Shown: piece by piece, positions 34,105 to 43,470 of the stretch
Layout of the letters: each line of letters starts with the position of its first letter
Numbering within the stretch: position 1 is the stretch's first letter
DNA from: Paenibacillus sp. R14(2021)
GTDB lineage: Bacteria > Bacillota > Bacilli > Paenibacillales > Paenibacillaceae
Length of the DNA stretch: 64,000 bases
Direction: 5' to 3'
Assembly (NCBI RefSeq): GCF_019431355.1
Contig: NZ_CP080269.1
Coordinates: forward strand, 4,198,501 to 4,262,500
Translations under genes and position numbers: made by a program
The notes under the pieces: generated by a model
Database searches by the model: none
The model's input: the letters and a program-made list of their open reading frames with translations, nothing else
What the model was told of the DNA's origin: nothing

Positions 34105-34923
34105 CTAGGTTTGCTTGGACTGCCAGACGTCGTACTGGGCGGCCGCCGTCCACACCTTCATGATTGTTCGCAGCAGCTGGTAGCCTTGATGCAGAATGAG
34201 TGCGAGCAGACCCGCCCAGATCATGGATACGGAGGCGATCGTCATGCTGAGCAGCGCGCCGATCCCCCACATGAAGAGCGACACGCCGGCGAAAGGAAGG
34301 AAGTTGACGACGCTGCTCCACAAGGCGCGGAGCGGGCCGCTTTGCGAGACGACGCCGAACTGCATCGCGAGGAATAACAGATGTAGAAGCACCGCCCACA
34401 ACAGCCAAGCACCCGCCCAGGGCGCGGCTGCCTTCGCGAATTCCACGAGTGTTCCGCTGGCAAGGAACAGCTTCAGCGCCTGCGGCAGGAGCCACACAGC
34501 CGGTAGAAGCGCGAGCGTGGTTTCCAGCAGGTAGAGCAGGGCGACCGGCTTCCATGATTTTCGAATACCGCTCAGAAACTTGGTGCCTTGCTCATCCGTC
34601 GCATGATGCAGGGAATGGAACAATCCCGCGTTCAGAAACGGCGTCAGGAGCATCCTTCCCGCAAGCAGGCCGCAGAAGAGCCACGCATAAGGCTGGACCA
34701 GATCCGTCTTCAGCAGCTGAAATTGTGATTCCGTCATGAACAGCGAAACGGCGCTGCTGCTTCCTTCATAGGCGTCCGGGAACCGCTTCAGCAGCGGAAC
34801 GGCAATGCCTTCGACTGTACGGTAGAGGAAGAAGCCCCAAATGAGCTCGTACAGAAACAGCATGATAATGATATAGAAGTGCTTCATCGTCAGCCGCCAG
34901 CCTTGCTTCATATGCTTGCGCAA
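34105..34923 (-). CDS. Six-helix membrane protein of unknown function
   Basis: 272 residues with about six membrane helices (near 15-35, 80-100, 125-145, 160-190, 200-220, 225-245) and a short basic N-terminus. I recognise no family motif. The frame opens at a GTG (34932) that overlaps the ribosome binding site AAAGGAGG; TTG 34923 lies eight bases after it and is the better start. It follows the M1 peptidase gene by 27 bases, so the two are one operon; it could anchor or assist the peptidase, but that is only an inference. Confidence 0.7.
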   Translation of the reverse strand: MRKHMKQGWRLTMKHFYIIIMLFLYELIWGFFLYRTVEGIAVPLLKRFPDAYEGSSSAVSLFMTESQFQLLKTDLVQPYAWLFCGLLAGRMLLTPFLNAGLFHSLHHATDEQGTKFLSGIRKSWKPVALLYLLETTLALLPAVWLLPQALKLFLASGTLVEFAKAAAPWAGAWLLWAVLLHLLFLAMQFGVVSQSGPLRALWSSVVNFLPFAGVSLFMWGIGALLSMTIASVSMIWAGLLALILHQGYQLLRTIMKVWTAAAQYDVWQSKQT

Positions 34924-34950
34924 CCTAATCACCTCCTTTGGGCATGTGCG

Positions 34951-36954
34951 TTACCAGGCGAGCGAGGAGAGGATGCTCTCGATCAGCTTCGCGGCGCCGA
35001 CGCTCCAGCGCGTGCGGGTTTTCTCCTCGATCTCGGCTTTCATGAAATTATTGATATGCTTATTGTCGAGCACGTTGTCGTTCTGCGGATCCACTGCCGC
35101 CCAGAGCAGCTTGGCGCTGTGCACGATTTTGTACTGGATATGGGCTTCCTGTCCGTCCCACACCTTCGGCATGACCGTCCCGTCGGCGAAGTGGAACAGA
35201 ATAGAGACAGGTCCGAAGCTGCCGCCGGTTTTCTTGATCAGCACGACGGATTCGTACTGGGTTTGGCCATCCTGCTTGACAGGCGTCACATGGATGGAGG
35301 CGACCGAATAGTCCGACATGGCGTCGCCGTACACGAAGTGGCTGAAGTAGTCGTTCCATTTCGTCTTCGTGACCAATTCGACAACACGCTGGAAGTCCGC
35401 GGTGGAGGGATGCTTGAATTTATACTTCTGGAAGTAGGTCCGCATGATTTTGCGCATTGTCGCATCGCCGACCTGCTTCTCGATGCCGACCAGTACCAGC
35501 TTGGCGCGCATGTACACATTTTCCGCGTAGTGATTGTTGCTGTGATAGGACCAGGACAGCTGCTTCAGAGGTGCGGGGTCGGTCATGTAGCTGGCTTCCA
35601 CGGGCAGGTTCGGCGATACGCCGTATTCGCTCTCCATGACCTTATCCTCTGCATAAGAGGTGAAGCCTTCGTCCAGCCAAGCTTCCTCGAACTCGTTGGA
35701 GGCGATCATGCCGTACCAGTATTGATGGCCGATCTCGTGCACGACGGTGCGCTCCAGGTCGTAGCCGGGATTGTCGTTCTCGGCGGAGAAGGCGGTGATG
35801 AGCGTCGGATACTCCATGCCGCCCGCGCCGTTGCCGCCCTTGGGCGGTACGACCACGGAGAGCGTGGAATACGGATAAGCGCCGTACCACTGCGCGTATT
35901 TCGCAAGCGCCGATTTGGCAGCGTGCATGTAGCGATCCTTGTATTTGGCATGGAGCGGGTCCAGGTACAGCTTGATGCGGACGCCCGGAATGCTCTCGGT
36001 CGAGAAGGGCTCCTCCGAGTAGACGAAATCCGGCGAGGCCGACCAACCGAAATCATGCACGTCGTCGGCATAGAATGGATACGTTTTGCGGCCTTCCGAT
36101 ACGATGGAGGCTTTCGTCTGGAAGCCGGTCGCCGCCACTTTATACGCCGCGGGCACGTTGATGTTCACGCTGTAGATGCCGAAATCGCTGTAAAACTCGG
36201 AGTTGCCGTGATATTGATGCACGTTCCAGCCTTCCGTCGCCCGGCCGCGGGTGCCGGCCGTCTCATAGACGCACAGCTTCGGAAACCACTGGCCCGCCAT
36301 GACGAAGTTCCCGGAATACCCCATGCGTGCGAATACCTCGGGCAGCTTGACCTCGAACTTCATGCGCAGCGTGACGCTTTTGCCCGGTGCGACGGGGCTT
36401 GGCAGCCTGAGCTTGGCCAGCGTGAGATCGTTCGGGTTGCCGTCGTCGGGTTGTACAAAATGAAGGCGCGGCAGCAGGCTGTAGCCCTCCGTCGTCTCCA
36501 GCGTCAGCAGGTTCATGTAGCCGGTGCTGTCCGAGGTCGCCCTGTCTTCCCGCAATTGACCGCCGGATTCACGCATGAACGTCGTGCTTTTGGAGCGGAA
36601 AGCGTTCGGGTACAGGTGAAAATACATTTCGGACACCTGCTGCTTCCCCGGGTTTATCCAAGTGACGGTTTGCTCGCCGGTCAGCATATGCGTGCTTTCC
36701 TGCAGCTGCACGTCGATGTGATACTCGGTGACGCGCTTGCTGAGCGCTACCGGCTTGGGCTGCATGACGCTGTCGGGCTCGGGAGCGGCCGGTTGAACGG
36801 CCGGCGGCTTAGGCGCGGTGTCCGGCGTCGCTGGCGCGGAAGCATACGTATATTGCGAGACCCAGGCATTCCCGAACCCTTGCCGCGCCGTTACGCCGAG
36901 CAGCACGGCGACGAGGGCGAAGAGCAGAAAACGTTTGGCGTGACGTGGATTCAT
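34951..36954 (-). CDS. Secreted or membrane-anchored M1-family metallopeptidase
   Basis: 667 residues. N-terminal hydrophobic segment (about 8-25) then a proline-rich linker (P-A-T-P-D-T-A-P-K-P-P-A). The gluzincin core is H-E-I-G-H-Q-Y-W-Y-G with the third zinc ligand in E-E-A-W-L-D-E-G-F-T-S-Y; G-G-M-E-Y-P just before it corresponds to the G-x-M-E-N exopeptidase motif of M1 aminopeptidases. Expected activity: extracytoplasmic aminopeptidase. GGAGG ten bases before ATG 36954 was used for the start. First gene of a two-gene operon with the six-helix membrane protein. Confidence 0.88.
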   Translation of the reverse strand: MNPRHAKRFLLFALVAVLLGVTARQGFGNAWVSQYTYASAPATPDTAPKPPAVQPAAPEPDSVMQPKPVALSKRVTEYHIDVQLQESTHMLTGEQTVTWINPGKQQVSEMYFHLYPNAFRSKSTTFMRESGGQLREDRATSDSTGYMNLLTLETTEGYSLLPRLHFVQPDDGNPNDLTLAKLRLPSPVAPGKSVTLRMKFEVKLPEVFARMGYSGNFVMAGQWFPKLCVYETAGTRGRATEGWNVHQYHGNSEFYSDFGIYSVNINVPAAYKVAATGFQTKASIVSEGRKTYPFYADDVHDFGWSASPDFVYSEEPFSTESIPGVRIKLYLDPLHAKYKDRYMHAAKSALAKYAQWYGAYPYSTLSVVVPPKGGNGAGGMEYPTLITAFSAENDNPGYDLERTVVHEIGHQYWYGMIASNEFEEAWLDEGFTSYAEDKVMESEYGVSPNLPVEASYMTDPAPLKQLSWSYHSNNHYAENVYMRAKLVLVGIEKQVGDATMRKIMRTYFQKYKFKHPSTADFQRVVELVTKTKWNDYFSHFVYGDAMSDYSVASIHVTPVKQDGQTQYESVVLIKKTGGSFGPVSILFHFADGTVMPKVWDGQEAHIQYKIVHSAKLLWAAVDPQNDNVLDNKHINNFMKAEIEEKTRTRWSVGAAKLIESILSSLAW

Positions 36955-36971
36955 AGAAAGATTCCCTCCCG

Positions 36972-37000
36972 TTGACAAGCATCTAAAGCATGTATATGTT
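36972..37000 (+). promoter_or_regulatory. Sigma-A promoter upstream of ywhD
   Basis: TTGACA, 17 bases, TATGTT, giving a leader of about 135 bases. A second set, TTGCTT with TAAAAT 16 bases later (about 37000-37027), is also possible. Confidence 0.55.
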
Positions 37001-37139
37001 TGCTTTTCCGAGATTATTAGCTAAAATGGAATTAAAGTATGGACAGGTAGGAAGAGCCGGCAAAAACCGTATATTGGCGGTTTTGGCAAGTTTCTTCCCT
37101 CTATTTTCGAAGGCTTGGGACAGGGAGTTGATCGGTCAC

Positions 37140-37664
37140 GTGAGCGAACAAAATAATGAACAGCAGCCGCCGGAGAAGAAAGAACGGAAGTCTCTCTCTC
37201 TGAACGTGGTGAGCAATAAGGAACATAAGGGCTTTGGTGCGGGGACGATTGATTTGAGCGACGTCGCCTGCGTCATCATCGACCAGGGCGAAGCTTATAT
37301 CGATGTAGGCGCGATGCATGCCAAGAGCAAGATCGAGAAGGGTATCAAGTTTAGCGTGAACAAGGAAGACGTGCCGAATGGCCGTTCATGCTGGATCGTA
37401 TGGGTAGCGGTTGACCGCAATGAGGAAGGCTCGTTCTATGCGGGGGCGACAGCCTGCCCGATGCTGATCGACACGGAAGCACGCAGAGGCTGGAAAATTC
37501 TCGCGCAGCACGTGAACAATCTCGACTACGCGATCAAACGCCGGTTCGTGCTGGATGAGCTGGGTGCGGAAGAGAAGGCGGCGCTCAAGGCGCTGCTGGT
37601 GAAGCACAACGCGGAGTGGTGGGACCGTTCGTCGGATAAATTGAAGGATGCGCTGAACGTATAA
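37140..37664 (+). CDS. ywhD: YwhD-family protein
   Basis: 174 residues, about the size of B. subtilis YwhD. Characteristic blocks are L-N-V-V-S-N-K-E-H-K-G-F-G-A-G-T-I-D-L-S, Y-I-D-V-G-A-M-H-A-K-S-K-I-E-K-G-I-K-F and E-W-W-D-R-S. Function unknown. The frame opens far upstream at 36990, but only GTG 37140 gives the family N-terminus (V-S-E-Q-N-N-E-Q); GGGAG lies 12 bases before it. As in B. subtilis, it neighbours a class A PBP gene and speE-speB, here in a convergent arrangement with the PBP. Confidence 0.85.
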   Translation: MSEQNNEQQPPEKKERKSLSLNVVSNKEHKGFGAGTIDLSDVACVIIDQGEAYIDVGAMHAKSKIEKGIKFSVNKEDVPNGRSCWIVWVAVDRNEEGSFYAGATACPMLIDTEARRGWKILAQHVNNLDYAIKRRFVLDELGAEEKAALKALLVKHNAEWWDRSSDKLKDALNV

Positions 37665-37673
37665 GCGTGGGTA

Positions 37674-37730
37674 AGCAAAGAAGCTGCCTTGCCGATCTCC
37701 TGCTGGAGACGGCGAGGCAGCTTCTTTGCT
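37674..37730. terminator. Bidirectional terminator between ywhD and the PBP gene
   Basis: AGCAAAGAAGCTGCCT and AGGCAGCTTCTTTGCT pair perfectly, extended by GCC/GGC, around a 16-base loop. Arms rich in A on the left and T on the right allow function in both directions. Confidence 0.8.
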
Positions 37731-37843
37731 TTGCACGCGGGTGACGCTTCATATAGTAATACCAATCGGCTCTAGCATCATGATGGGCGGAACGCGCTCA
37801 TTCGCAATCGGAAGCGAGCCGATCCCGGTCCGCGCCGATTTCG

Positions 37844-39946
37844 CTAGTTCGACCACCAGCGCTTGAGCTGCTTCCACCAGCTCTTCGACTGCGCGGCCTT
37901 CGCGTCGCTGTCGCCGCTTGCGGACGCGGCCGTATCGCCGTGCACGCCGCAGACCTCTACCGGCTGCGTGCCGCTGACGAAGGTTTCCAGCCGGCGGGCA
38001 GGGCAGGTCTTCCCTGCGAGCTTGCCGCTCTCGGGATCGATATAGACGGAGACGACGCCGTCCGGCAGCGGGAAGATCTTCGGCGGGACCGCCGAGAGCG
38101 CCTTCTCCGTATAGTCGGCGAAGATCGGCGCTGCGCGGTGGGCTTCCGCGGGCGTGAGCTTCCGCCCTTTGTCGTAGCCGACCCACACGGCCGTTGCCAG
38201 CTCCGGCGTATAGCCGACGAGCCAGGCGTCTGTCGCGGTCGTGCCGGTCTTGCCCGCGACAGGCCGCTTGATCATGGCGGACACGCGGCTGCCCGTGCCG
38301 CCCGTCTCGAACACGCTCTCCATAAGGCTCGTCAGCACATAGGCATGTGCGGCGTCGACGACCGGAATTGCGGCCGGCTTCGCTTCATAGAGCACTTCGC
38401 CCTTGCTGTCCTCGATGCGCAGGATTGCCGTCGGCTCCACGCGCACGCCGCCGTTCGCGAACGTCCCGAACGCGGAAGCCATCTCGAACGGGCTGACCGG
38501 GAACGTCCCGAGCGCGAGCGACGGGACCGGCTTCATCGGACTGTCGATGCCGAGCTTTCTCGCCATGTCGATGACCTTCTCGGGGCCGACCTTCATAATG
38601 GAATTGACCGCATAGATATTGTCGGACGTCGCAATGGCCTGCCGCATATCGATAAGCCCATTCGTGTATTTGTCGTTGTAGTTACTTGGCGCGTACGTCT
38701 TGCGGCCGTCATCGTAGGTGAAGACGGTCGGCGCGCTCTTGAACTGCGAGACCGGCGTCATGACACCCTCCTGCAGTGCCGTCAAGTAGAGAAACGGCTT
38801 GAAGGACGAGCCGGGCTGCCGCGTATCAGCGAACACGCGGTTGAATTGATTGGTCTTGTAGTCGCGGCCGCCGACCATGGCTTTAATGTAGCCCGTGCGC
38901 GGATCGAGCGAGACGAGCGCGGCCTGCTGCTCCGATTGCTCGGGAATCCCTGCGGCGACGGCCGCCTCCGCGGCCCGCTGCGCTTCGGGGTCCAGCGTCG
39001 TGTAGATGCGGATGCCGCCTTCGCTCAGCATCCCTTCGTCGATGCCGAGCTTATCGACAGCCATATACCGGACGTAGTCCCGGAAATACGGTGCGATCCC
39101 GGTTTGCTTGCTTGTTCCGAGCGGGACGAAGCTCAGCATTTCGGCGCCGGCGGCTTCGGCATCGTTCTGCTGGATAATGCCTTGATCCGCCATCGTCTGC
39201 AGAATGGTCCGCTGCCGGTCTTTGGCGTTTTTCATATCCATATACGGAGAGTAATATTTGGGCCCCTTCGGAATGCCTGCTAGCATCGCGCTTTCCGCGA
39301 GCGTCAGCTCGGAGGCGTGCTTACCGTAATAGAGCTCCGACGCCGCTTCCGCGCCGTATGCGCCGTGGCCGTAGTAGATTTGATTGAGATACAGGGAGAG
39401 AATCTCGTCCTTGGAGTAATGCATCTCCAGCTGGATCGTATACATCGCTTCCTTGAACTTCCTTGACCACGTCCGCTCATGCGTCAAATACAGGTTTCGC
39501 GCCAGCTGCTGGGTCAGCGTGCTTGCACCCTGCTCGCGGGAGAAATGCGTGAAGTTGACGACCGCGGCGCGGGCCATCCCTTTCATATCGAAACCCAGAT
39601 GATCGTAGAACCGCTGATCCTCTATCGCAAGCGTCGCCTCCACGAGGTAAGGCGAGATGTCCTTAAGTGGCACGGACTGCCGGTTCTCCCCGGCGTGAAA
39701 CGTATCGATGACATGGCCCTGCAAGTCGAGCATCTGCGACGTCTGGCTGATGGAGGAAGCAGGGAGCGCCTGCACTCGCAAATAATAGAGGAAGCCGAAG
39801 GCTGCCATAAACAGCACAAGCAGCGCGCAGCCCGCATAGAATAACCCCTTGCGCAAGCGGCGCAGCAGCGGCGTCCACCGCTCGGCTCGCAGCGTAATTG
39901 GCAGCCGGAGCTTGCCGCCGCCCGGCGTGATACGAAATCGTCTCAT
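37844..39946 (-). CDS. pbpG: Class A penicillin-binding protein (PBP1A family)
   Basis: 700 residues. A short cytoplasmic region and one membrane helix (about 33-55) are followed by the GT51 glycosyltransferase domain (E-D-Q-R-F-Y-D-H with the catalytic glutamate; G-A-S-T-L-T-Q-Q-L-A-R-N) and a transpeptidase domain with S-S-F-K (active serine), S-D-N and K-T-G-T. A Ser/Lys/Trp-rich tail (S-W-W-K-Q-L-K-R-W-W) ends the protein. It polymerises and cross-links peptidoglycan outside the membrane. The symbol follows gene order with ywhD and speE, where B. subtilis has pbpG; assignment to another class A member is possible. AAGGAG lies nine bases before the ATG. Confidence 0.92.
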   Translation of the reverse strand: MRRFRITPGGGKLRLPITLRAERWTPLLRRLRKGLFYAGCALLVLFMAAFGFLYYLRVQALPASSISQTSQMLDLQGHVIDTFHAGENRQSVPLKDISPYLVEATLAIEDQRFYDHLGFDMKGMARAAVVNFTHFSREQGASTLTQQLARNLYLTHERTWSRKFKEAMYTIQLEMHYSKDEILSLYLNQIYYGHGAYGAEAASELYYGKHASELTLAESAMLAGIPKGPKYYSPYMDMKNAKDRQRTILQTMADQGIIQQNDAEAAGAEMLSFVPLGTSKQTGIAPYFRDYVRYMAVDKLGIDEGMLSEGGIRIYTTLDPEAQRAAEAAVAAGIPEQSEQQAALVSLDPRTGYIKAMVGGRDYKTNQFNRVFADTRQPGSSFKPFLYLTALQEGVMTPVSQFKSAPTVFTYDDGRKTYAPSNYNDKYTNGLIDMRQAIATSDNIYAVNSIMKVGPEKVIDMARKLGIDSPMKPVPSLALGTFPVSPFEMASAFGTFANGGVRVEPTAILRIEDSKGEVLYEAKPAAIPVVDAAHAYVLTSLMESVFETGGTGSRVSAMIKRPVAGKTGTTATDAWLVGYTPELATAVWVGYDKGRKLTPAEAHRAAPIFADYTEKALSAVPPKIFPLPDGVVSVYIDPESGKLAGKTCPARRLETFVSGTQPVEVCGVHGDTAASASGDSDAKAAQSKSWWKQLKRWWSN

Positions 39947-40062
39947 CTCAGATGTCTCCTTACTGAAACCTAGAGTATCCTCTTAGTATGGAAAACATTG
40001 GAGACACCTATTCAAGACGGCCGATGGCAGGTATGAAATTTTTGTGTAGGAATGGCAAAAGG

Positions 40063-40090
40063 TTGCTTTTTCCCCTCGTTAACTTATAAT
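40063..40090 (+). promoter_or_regulatory. Sigma-A promoter of speE-speB
   Basis: TTGCTT, 16 bases, TATAAT. The start point would be about 60 bases before the speE ATG. It lies in the divergent gap with the PBP gene, in which I see no other feature. Confidence 0.65.
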
Positions 40091-40158
40091 ACAGATTGAC
40101 ACATTTGGCCCTATGATCAATAGCAGCACCATACATAGAAGAAAGCAGGGATTAACCC

Positions 40159-40986
40159 ATGGAATTGTGGTACACGGAGAAACAAACGCCGTCTTACGGC
40201 ATTACGGCGAAAGTGAAGGAAACCTACGTAAGCGAGCAAACGGAGTTCCAGAAGCTCGATATGATCGAAACCGAGGAATTTGGTACGATGCTTGTCTTGG
40301 ACGGCATGGTCATGACGACTGACAAGGATGAGTTCGTTTACCATGAAATGGTGGCGCATCCCGTGCTCTACACGCATCCAAACCCGCGCAAAGTGCTTGT
40401 GGTCGGCGGCGGCGACGGCGGCGTAATCCGCGAAATCCTGAAGCACCCGAACGTGGAGAAAGCCGTGCTTGTCGATATCGACGGCAAGGTTATCGAATAT
40501 TCGAAGAAATATTTGCCGAACATCGCGTGCGGCCTCGACGACCCGCGCGTCGAAGTCATCGTGAACGACGGCTTCATGCATATCCATGATCACAAGAACG
40601 AATACGACGTCGTTATGGTAGATTCCACGGAGCCTGTCGGCCCGGCAGTCAACCTGTTTACACGCGGCTTCTACCAAGGCATCTATGATGCGCTGAAGGA
40701 AGACGGCATCTTCGTCGCGCAAACGGACAATCCATGGTTCACGCCGGATCTGATCTCGAGCGTCAACCGTGACGTGAAGGAAGTATTCCCGATCGTGCGC
40801 GTATTCTGGGCGAACGTTCCGACGTACCCAAGCGGCCTCTGGACCTTCACGATGGGCAGCAAGAAGTACGATCCGCTTCTTGTAGAAGAGTCCAGCATTC
40901 CTGAAATCGACACCAAATATTACTCCCCGCGTCTGCACAAAGCGGCATTTGTTCTGCCGAAATTTGTTGAAGATCTCGTGAAGTAA
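40159..40986 (+). CDS. speE: Spermidine synthase (polyamine aminopropyltransferase)
   Basis: 275 residues. [12 protein letters not shown] is the decarboxylated-AdoMet binding loop, L-V-D-I-D-G-K-V the next strand, and [10 protein letters not shown] the catalytic D-S-[ST] region; D-E-F-V-Y-H-E and T-Y-P-S-G-L-W also fit. It transfers an aminopropyl group to putrescine. The speB gene follows after 20 bases, and the order speE-speB matches B. subtilis, where agmatinase supplies the putrescine. Confidence 0.96.
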   Translation: MELWYTEKQTPSYGITAKVKETYVSEQTEFQKLDMIETEEFGTMLVLDGMVMTTDKDEFVYHEMVAHPVLYTHPNPRKVLVVGGGDGGVIREILKHPNVEKAVLVDIDGKVIEYSKKYLPNIACGLDDPRVEVIVNDGFMHIHDHKNEYDVVMVDSTEPVGPAVNLFTRGFYQGIYDALKEDGIFVAQTDNPWFTPDLISSVNRDVKEVFPIVRVFWANVPTYPSGLWTFTMGSKKYDPLLVEESSIPEIDTKYYSPRLHKAAFVLPKFVEDLVK

Positions 40987-41006
40987 GAGAGGGAGCGTAA
41001 ATCATC

Positions 41007-41876
41007 ATGAAACTCGACCAAAAATATTCCGGCAACGTGTTTATCCTGAGCTCGGAAGACTACAACAAGTCTAAAGCGGTCATCTACGGCATGCCGATGG
41101 ACTTTACCGTATCGTTCCGTCCGGGCTCGCGCTTCGGCCCGCCGCGCATCCGCGAGGTGTCGATCGGCCTGGAAGAATACAGCCCTTATCTTGACCGCAG
41201 CCTAGAAGACATCGATTATTTCGACGCAGGCGATCTGCTGCTGCCATTCGGCAACGCGGCGCGCTCGCTCGACATTATCGGCGAATTCGTAGGCGGTGTG
41301 CTGGCGGACGGCAAGATGCCTGTCGGCCTTGGCGGCGAGCATCTCTGCTCGTGGCCGATTTTCCAAGAGGTATACAAGAAATATCCGGACATGGCGATCA
41401 TCCATTTTGACGCTCATGCGGACCTGCGTGAATCGTACGAAGGCGAGCCGCTCTCGCACTCGACGCCTCTGCGCAAAGCAGCTAACCTGATCGGCGGCAA
41501 GAACGTGTACCAGTTCGGCATCCGCTCAGGTTCCCGCGAAGAGTGGCAGTTTGCCCGCGAGAACATCAATTTCCACCCGTTCGAGGTGCTGGAGCCGCTG
41601 AAGAAGGTGCTGCCTGAGCTGGCTGGCCGTCCGGTTTACCTGACGATCGATATCGACGTCCTGGATCCGTCCGCTGCGCCGGGCACGGGCACGGCGGAAG
41701 CCGGCGGCATCACGTCGAAGGAATTGATCGATGCGGTTCACGCGATCGCGCGTTCCGGCGTCAATGTTATCGGCTGCGATCTTGTTGAAGTCGCGCCTGC
41801 CTACGACCCGACGGAACAAACGCAGATCGTCGCGGCGAAGGTCATCCGCGAAATGCTGCTCGGTTTTATTAAGTAA
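41007..41876 (+). CDS. speB: Agmatinase
   Basis: 289 residues of the ureohydrolase family. G-G-E-H-L, F-D-A-H-A-D-L-R (binuclear manganese site) and D-I-D-V-L-D-P-S-A-A-P-G-T-G-T-A-E-A-G-G are intact. It hydrolyses agmatine to putrescine and urea, feeding SpeE encoded just before it. GGGAG lies 11 bases before the ATG. A strong terminator closes the operon. Confidence 0.96.
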   Translation: MKLDQKYSGNVFILSSEDYNKSKAVIYGMPMDFTVSFRPGSRFGPPRIREVSIGLEEYSPYLDRSLEDIDYFDAGDLLLPFGNAARSLDIIGEFVGGVLADGKMPVGLGGEHLCSWPIFQEVYKKYPDMAIIHFDAHADLRESYEGEPLSHSTPLRKAANLIGGKNVYQFGIRSGSREEWQFARENINFHPFEVLEPLKKVLPELAGRPVYLTIDIDVLDPSAAPGTGTAEAGGITSKELIDAVHAIARSGVNVIGCDLVEVAPAYDPTEQTQIVAAKVIREMLLGFIK

Positions 41877-41884
41877 TGAGCGAT

Positions 41885-41926
41885 AACGCCGTCATTGTGC
41901 ATGATGCACGATGGCGGCGTTTTTTT
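41885..41926 (+). terminator. Terminator of the speE-speB operon
   Basis: AACGCCGTCATTGTGC and GCACGATGGCGGCGTT pair with two mismatches around ATGAT and run into seven T residues. Confidence 0.85.
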
Positions 41927-42131
41927 GTCGTTTTTTTGCCGGCAGCCGGATTTACTCTATTTTCACGGTCAAGATACCAAGTGAAGCCTCTCGCTGTAAA
42001 CTAGGAGTAGAGCGGCGATTTTCCGAAAAAGTTGTCCCGGCCCTGCGGAAAGTCGAGGTCTCGGCGCTTGGAAGCTTTCTTTTTTGGTCATACTGGCTAC
42101 TAGTGTGAGACGATTGAGGGAGGCACGAGGC

Positions 42132-42383
42132 ATGACGATTTTGCCGATACATGAACGGCTGGCAGAGCTGTGGACGATTCGCGGAGGCCGCCGTCTGACG
42201 GGAGAAGAGCAAGCGGATTTCGAGCATTGCCTGGCGGTGAATGCGATGCATATTAGACAAATCGCCAATTTGCACAACCTTTCGCTGGCCGCATCCATGA
42301 TTGGAGACGTGGAGTGGCAGCATGAAATTTGCCGCAGACTGGAGAAGCTGAGCGGACTTCCACCGGGCTCGCCCCAGCTGTAG
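42132..42383 (+). CDS. Small conserved-looking protein of unknown function
   Basis: 83 residues: M-T-I-L-P-I-H-E-R-L-A-E-L-W-T-I-R-G-G-R followed by an all-helical, Leu/Ala/His-rich remainder ending P-P-G-S-P-Q-L. No metal motif, signal or membrane helix. It may match a small DUF seen in Paenibacillaceae, but I cannot name it with certainty. GGGAGG eight bases before the ATG is a good site; the frame upstream to 42084 is unlikely to be used. Confidence 0.65.
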   Translation: MTILPIHERLAELWTIRGGRRLTGEEQADFEHCLAVNAMHIRQIANLHNLSLAASMIGDVEWQHEICRRLEKLSGLPPGSPQL

Positions 42384-42504
42384 CTGCAGCATTGCGCTGT
42401 CCATTTCTCGGGCGGACAAGCTTGCTGCCGGCGTGCTTTGCCCATTGCAGATTGCGCGAGCGCCTGCTTCCGTTTAAGCTCGAAGCATGAAGGAGGAGGA
42501 AGCC

Positions 42505-43008
42505 ATGCGTGTTCACTCATTTCCACCGATCATCGACGAGCGGGCCAAGGTGCTGGTTCTCGGCAGCATGCCGGGCGAAGCATCTCTGGCCTTGAACCAA
42601 TATTACGGGAATCCGCGCAATCATCTTTGGCGCGTGCTGTACGGTCTATTCGGCCGGGAACCGGACGAGGCTTACGAGGCGAGGCTGGCATTTGCGGCAG
42701 AGCAGGGATTTGCCTTATGGGATGTTATTGCATCCTGCGAGCGGGAGGGCAGCTTGGATGCCAATATCCGCGCGGAATCGCCCAATGATTTTCCGGGCTT
42801 GCTTGCGGCTTACCCGGGGCTGCGCTGCCTGGCGTTCAACGGAACGAAGTCGCACGACACGTTCAAGAAATATTTTGGCGGCCGTCCGGAGTTCGCGGCG
42901 CTTGCGAAGCTGAAGCTTCCTTCCACGAGCCCCATACCGACCAAATTCATGCGGACGACGGCTGACCGGATCGAAGCTTGGCGGGTGCTGCTTCCGTATT
43001 TGAAGTGA
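42505..43008 (+). CDS. DNA-deoxyinosine glycosylase (uracil-DNA glycosylase superfamily)
   Basis: 167 residues. V-L-V-L-G-S-M-P-G-E-A-S-L is motif I of the mismatch-specific UDG branch, followed by Y-Y-G-N-P-R-N-H-F/L-W-R and, near the end, L-P-S-T-S-P, the motif II equivalent. It should excise deaminated bases (hypoxanthine) from DNA. Soluble. GGAGGAGGAAGCC directly before ATG 42505 sets the start. Its neighbours give no further clue. Confidence 0.9.
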   Translation: MRVHSFPPIIDERAKVLVLGSMPGEASLALNQYYGNPRNHLWRVLYGLFGREPDEAYEARLAFAAEQGFALWDVIASCEREGSLDANIRAESPNDFPGLLAAYPGLRCLAFNGTKSHDTFKKYFGGRPEFAALAKLKLPSTSPIPTKFMRTTADRIEAWRVLLPYLK

Positions 43009-43018
43009 GATTTGCCCT

Positions 43019-43046
43019 TTGCAATTTGGGTGAGGTCGCATATAAT
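43019..43046 (+). promoter_or_regulatory. Promoter of the T-box-controlled argS
   Basis: TTGCAA, 16 bases, TATAAT, starting a transcript about 30 bases before the conserved beginning of the T-box leader. Confidence 0.65.
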
Positions 43047-43067
43047 AGGGGAAATAACAGCCACATA

Positions 43068-43404
43068 CGATGAACGGGACAGTAGCTTGCATTGAGCTGC
43101 CAGCAGCGAGCCGGGTTGGTGAAAGCCGGCGCAGCGGTGCAAGGGAAGCGGACCCGGGAGTTGATCGCCCGAACACGGCCATACGGTGAATGGTTATGCA
43201 GCCTTCCTCCGATGATCCGCTTTAGGTCGATCCGGTCACGCCGTTATCGTGTTCGAGAGGCTTATCACGCGCGTCTAACCGTCGCCGTTGTCCGCATTTT
43301 AGCGGCAGCGGATACCCGGGCAGAACGATGCGGTGAATGAGCCAGAAGAGTGGTACCGCGGAAATCAACCTCCGTCTCTTTCATTAGAGACGGGGGTTTT
43401 CTTG
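43068..43404 (+). promoter_or_regulatory. T-box riboswitch with terminator before the first argS
   Basis: Stem I begins near GATGAACGGGACAGTAG, with the AGTA-box-type GGGACAGTAG; a long stem (CTTGCA/TGCAAG) carries the distal AG-rich loop GGTTGGTGAAAGCC. The T-box itself is AGAGTGGTACCGCGG at 43347-43361. The terminator hairpin CCTCCGTCTCT-TTCATT-AGAGACGGGGG with GTTTTCTTGTTT lies at 43368-43404. Uncharged tRNA(Arg) should stabilise the antiterminator. Arginine codons CGC (43166) and CGA (43170) lie where the specifier is expected, but I could not fold the RNA to choose. Confidence 0.93.
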
Positions 43405-43470
43405 TTTATTTCGAAGAAATTGTCTCGGTTGTATCTGCCGTTTCTTTGAATTTATACGGAGGTGAAAGGG

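Noticed and set aside
34879..36975. 698-codon plus-strand frame opposite the M1 peptidase gene
   Set aside because: Antisense frame kept open by codon bias; the minus strand has the zinc motif, signal segment and ribosome binding site.
37940..39283. 447-codon plus-strand frame opposite the PBP gene
   Set aside because: Antisense shadow of the PBP coding sequence, Arg-rich and without family motifs.
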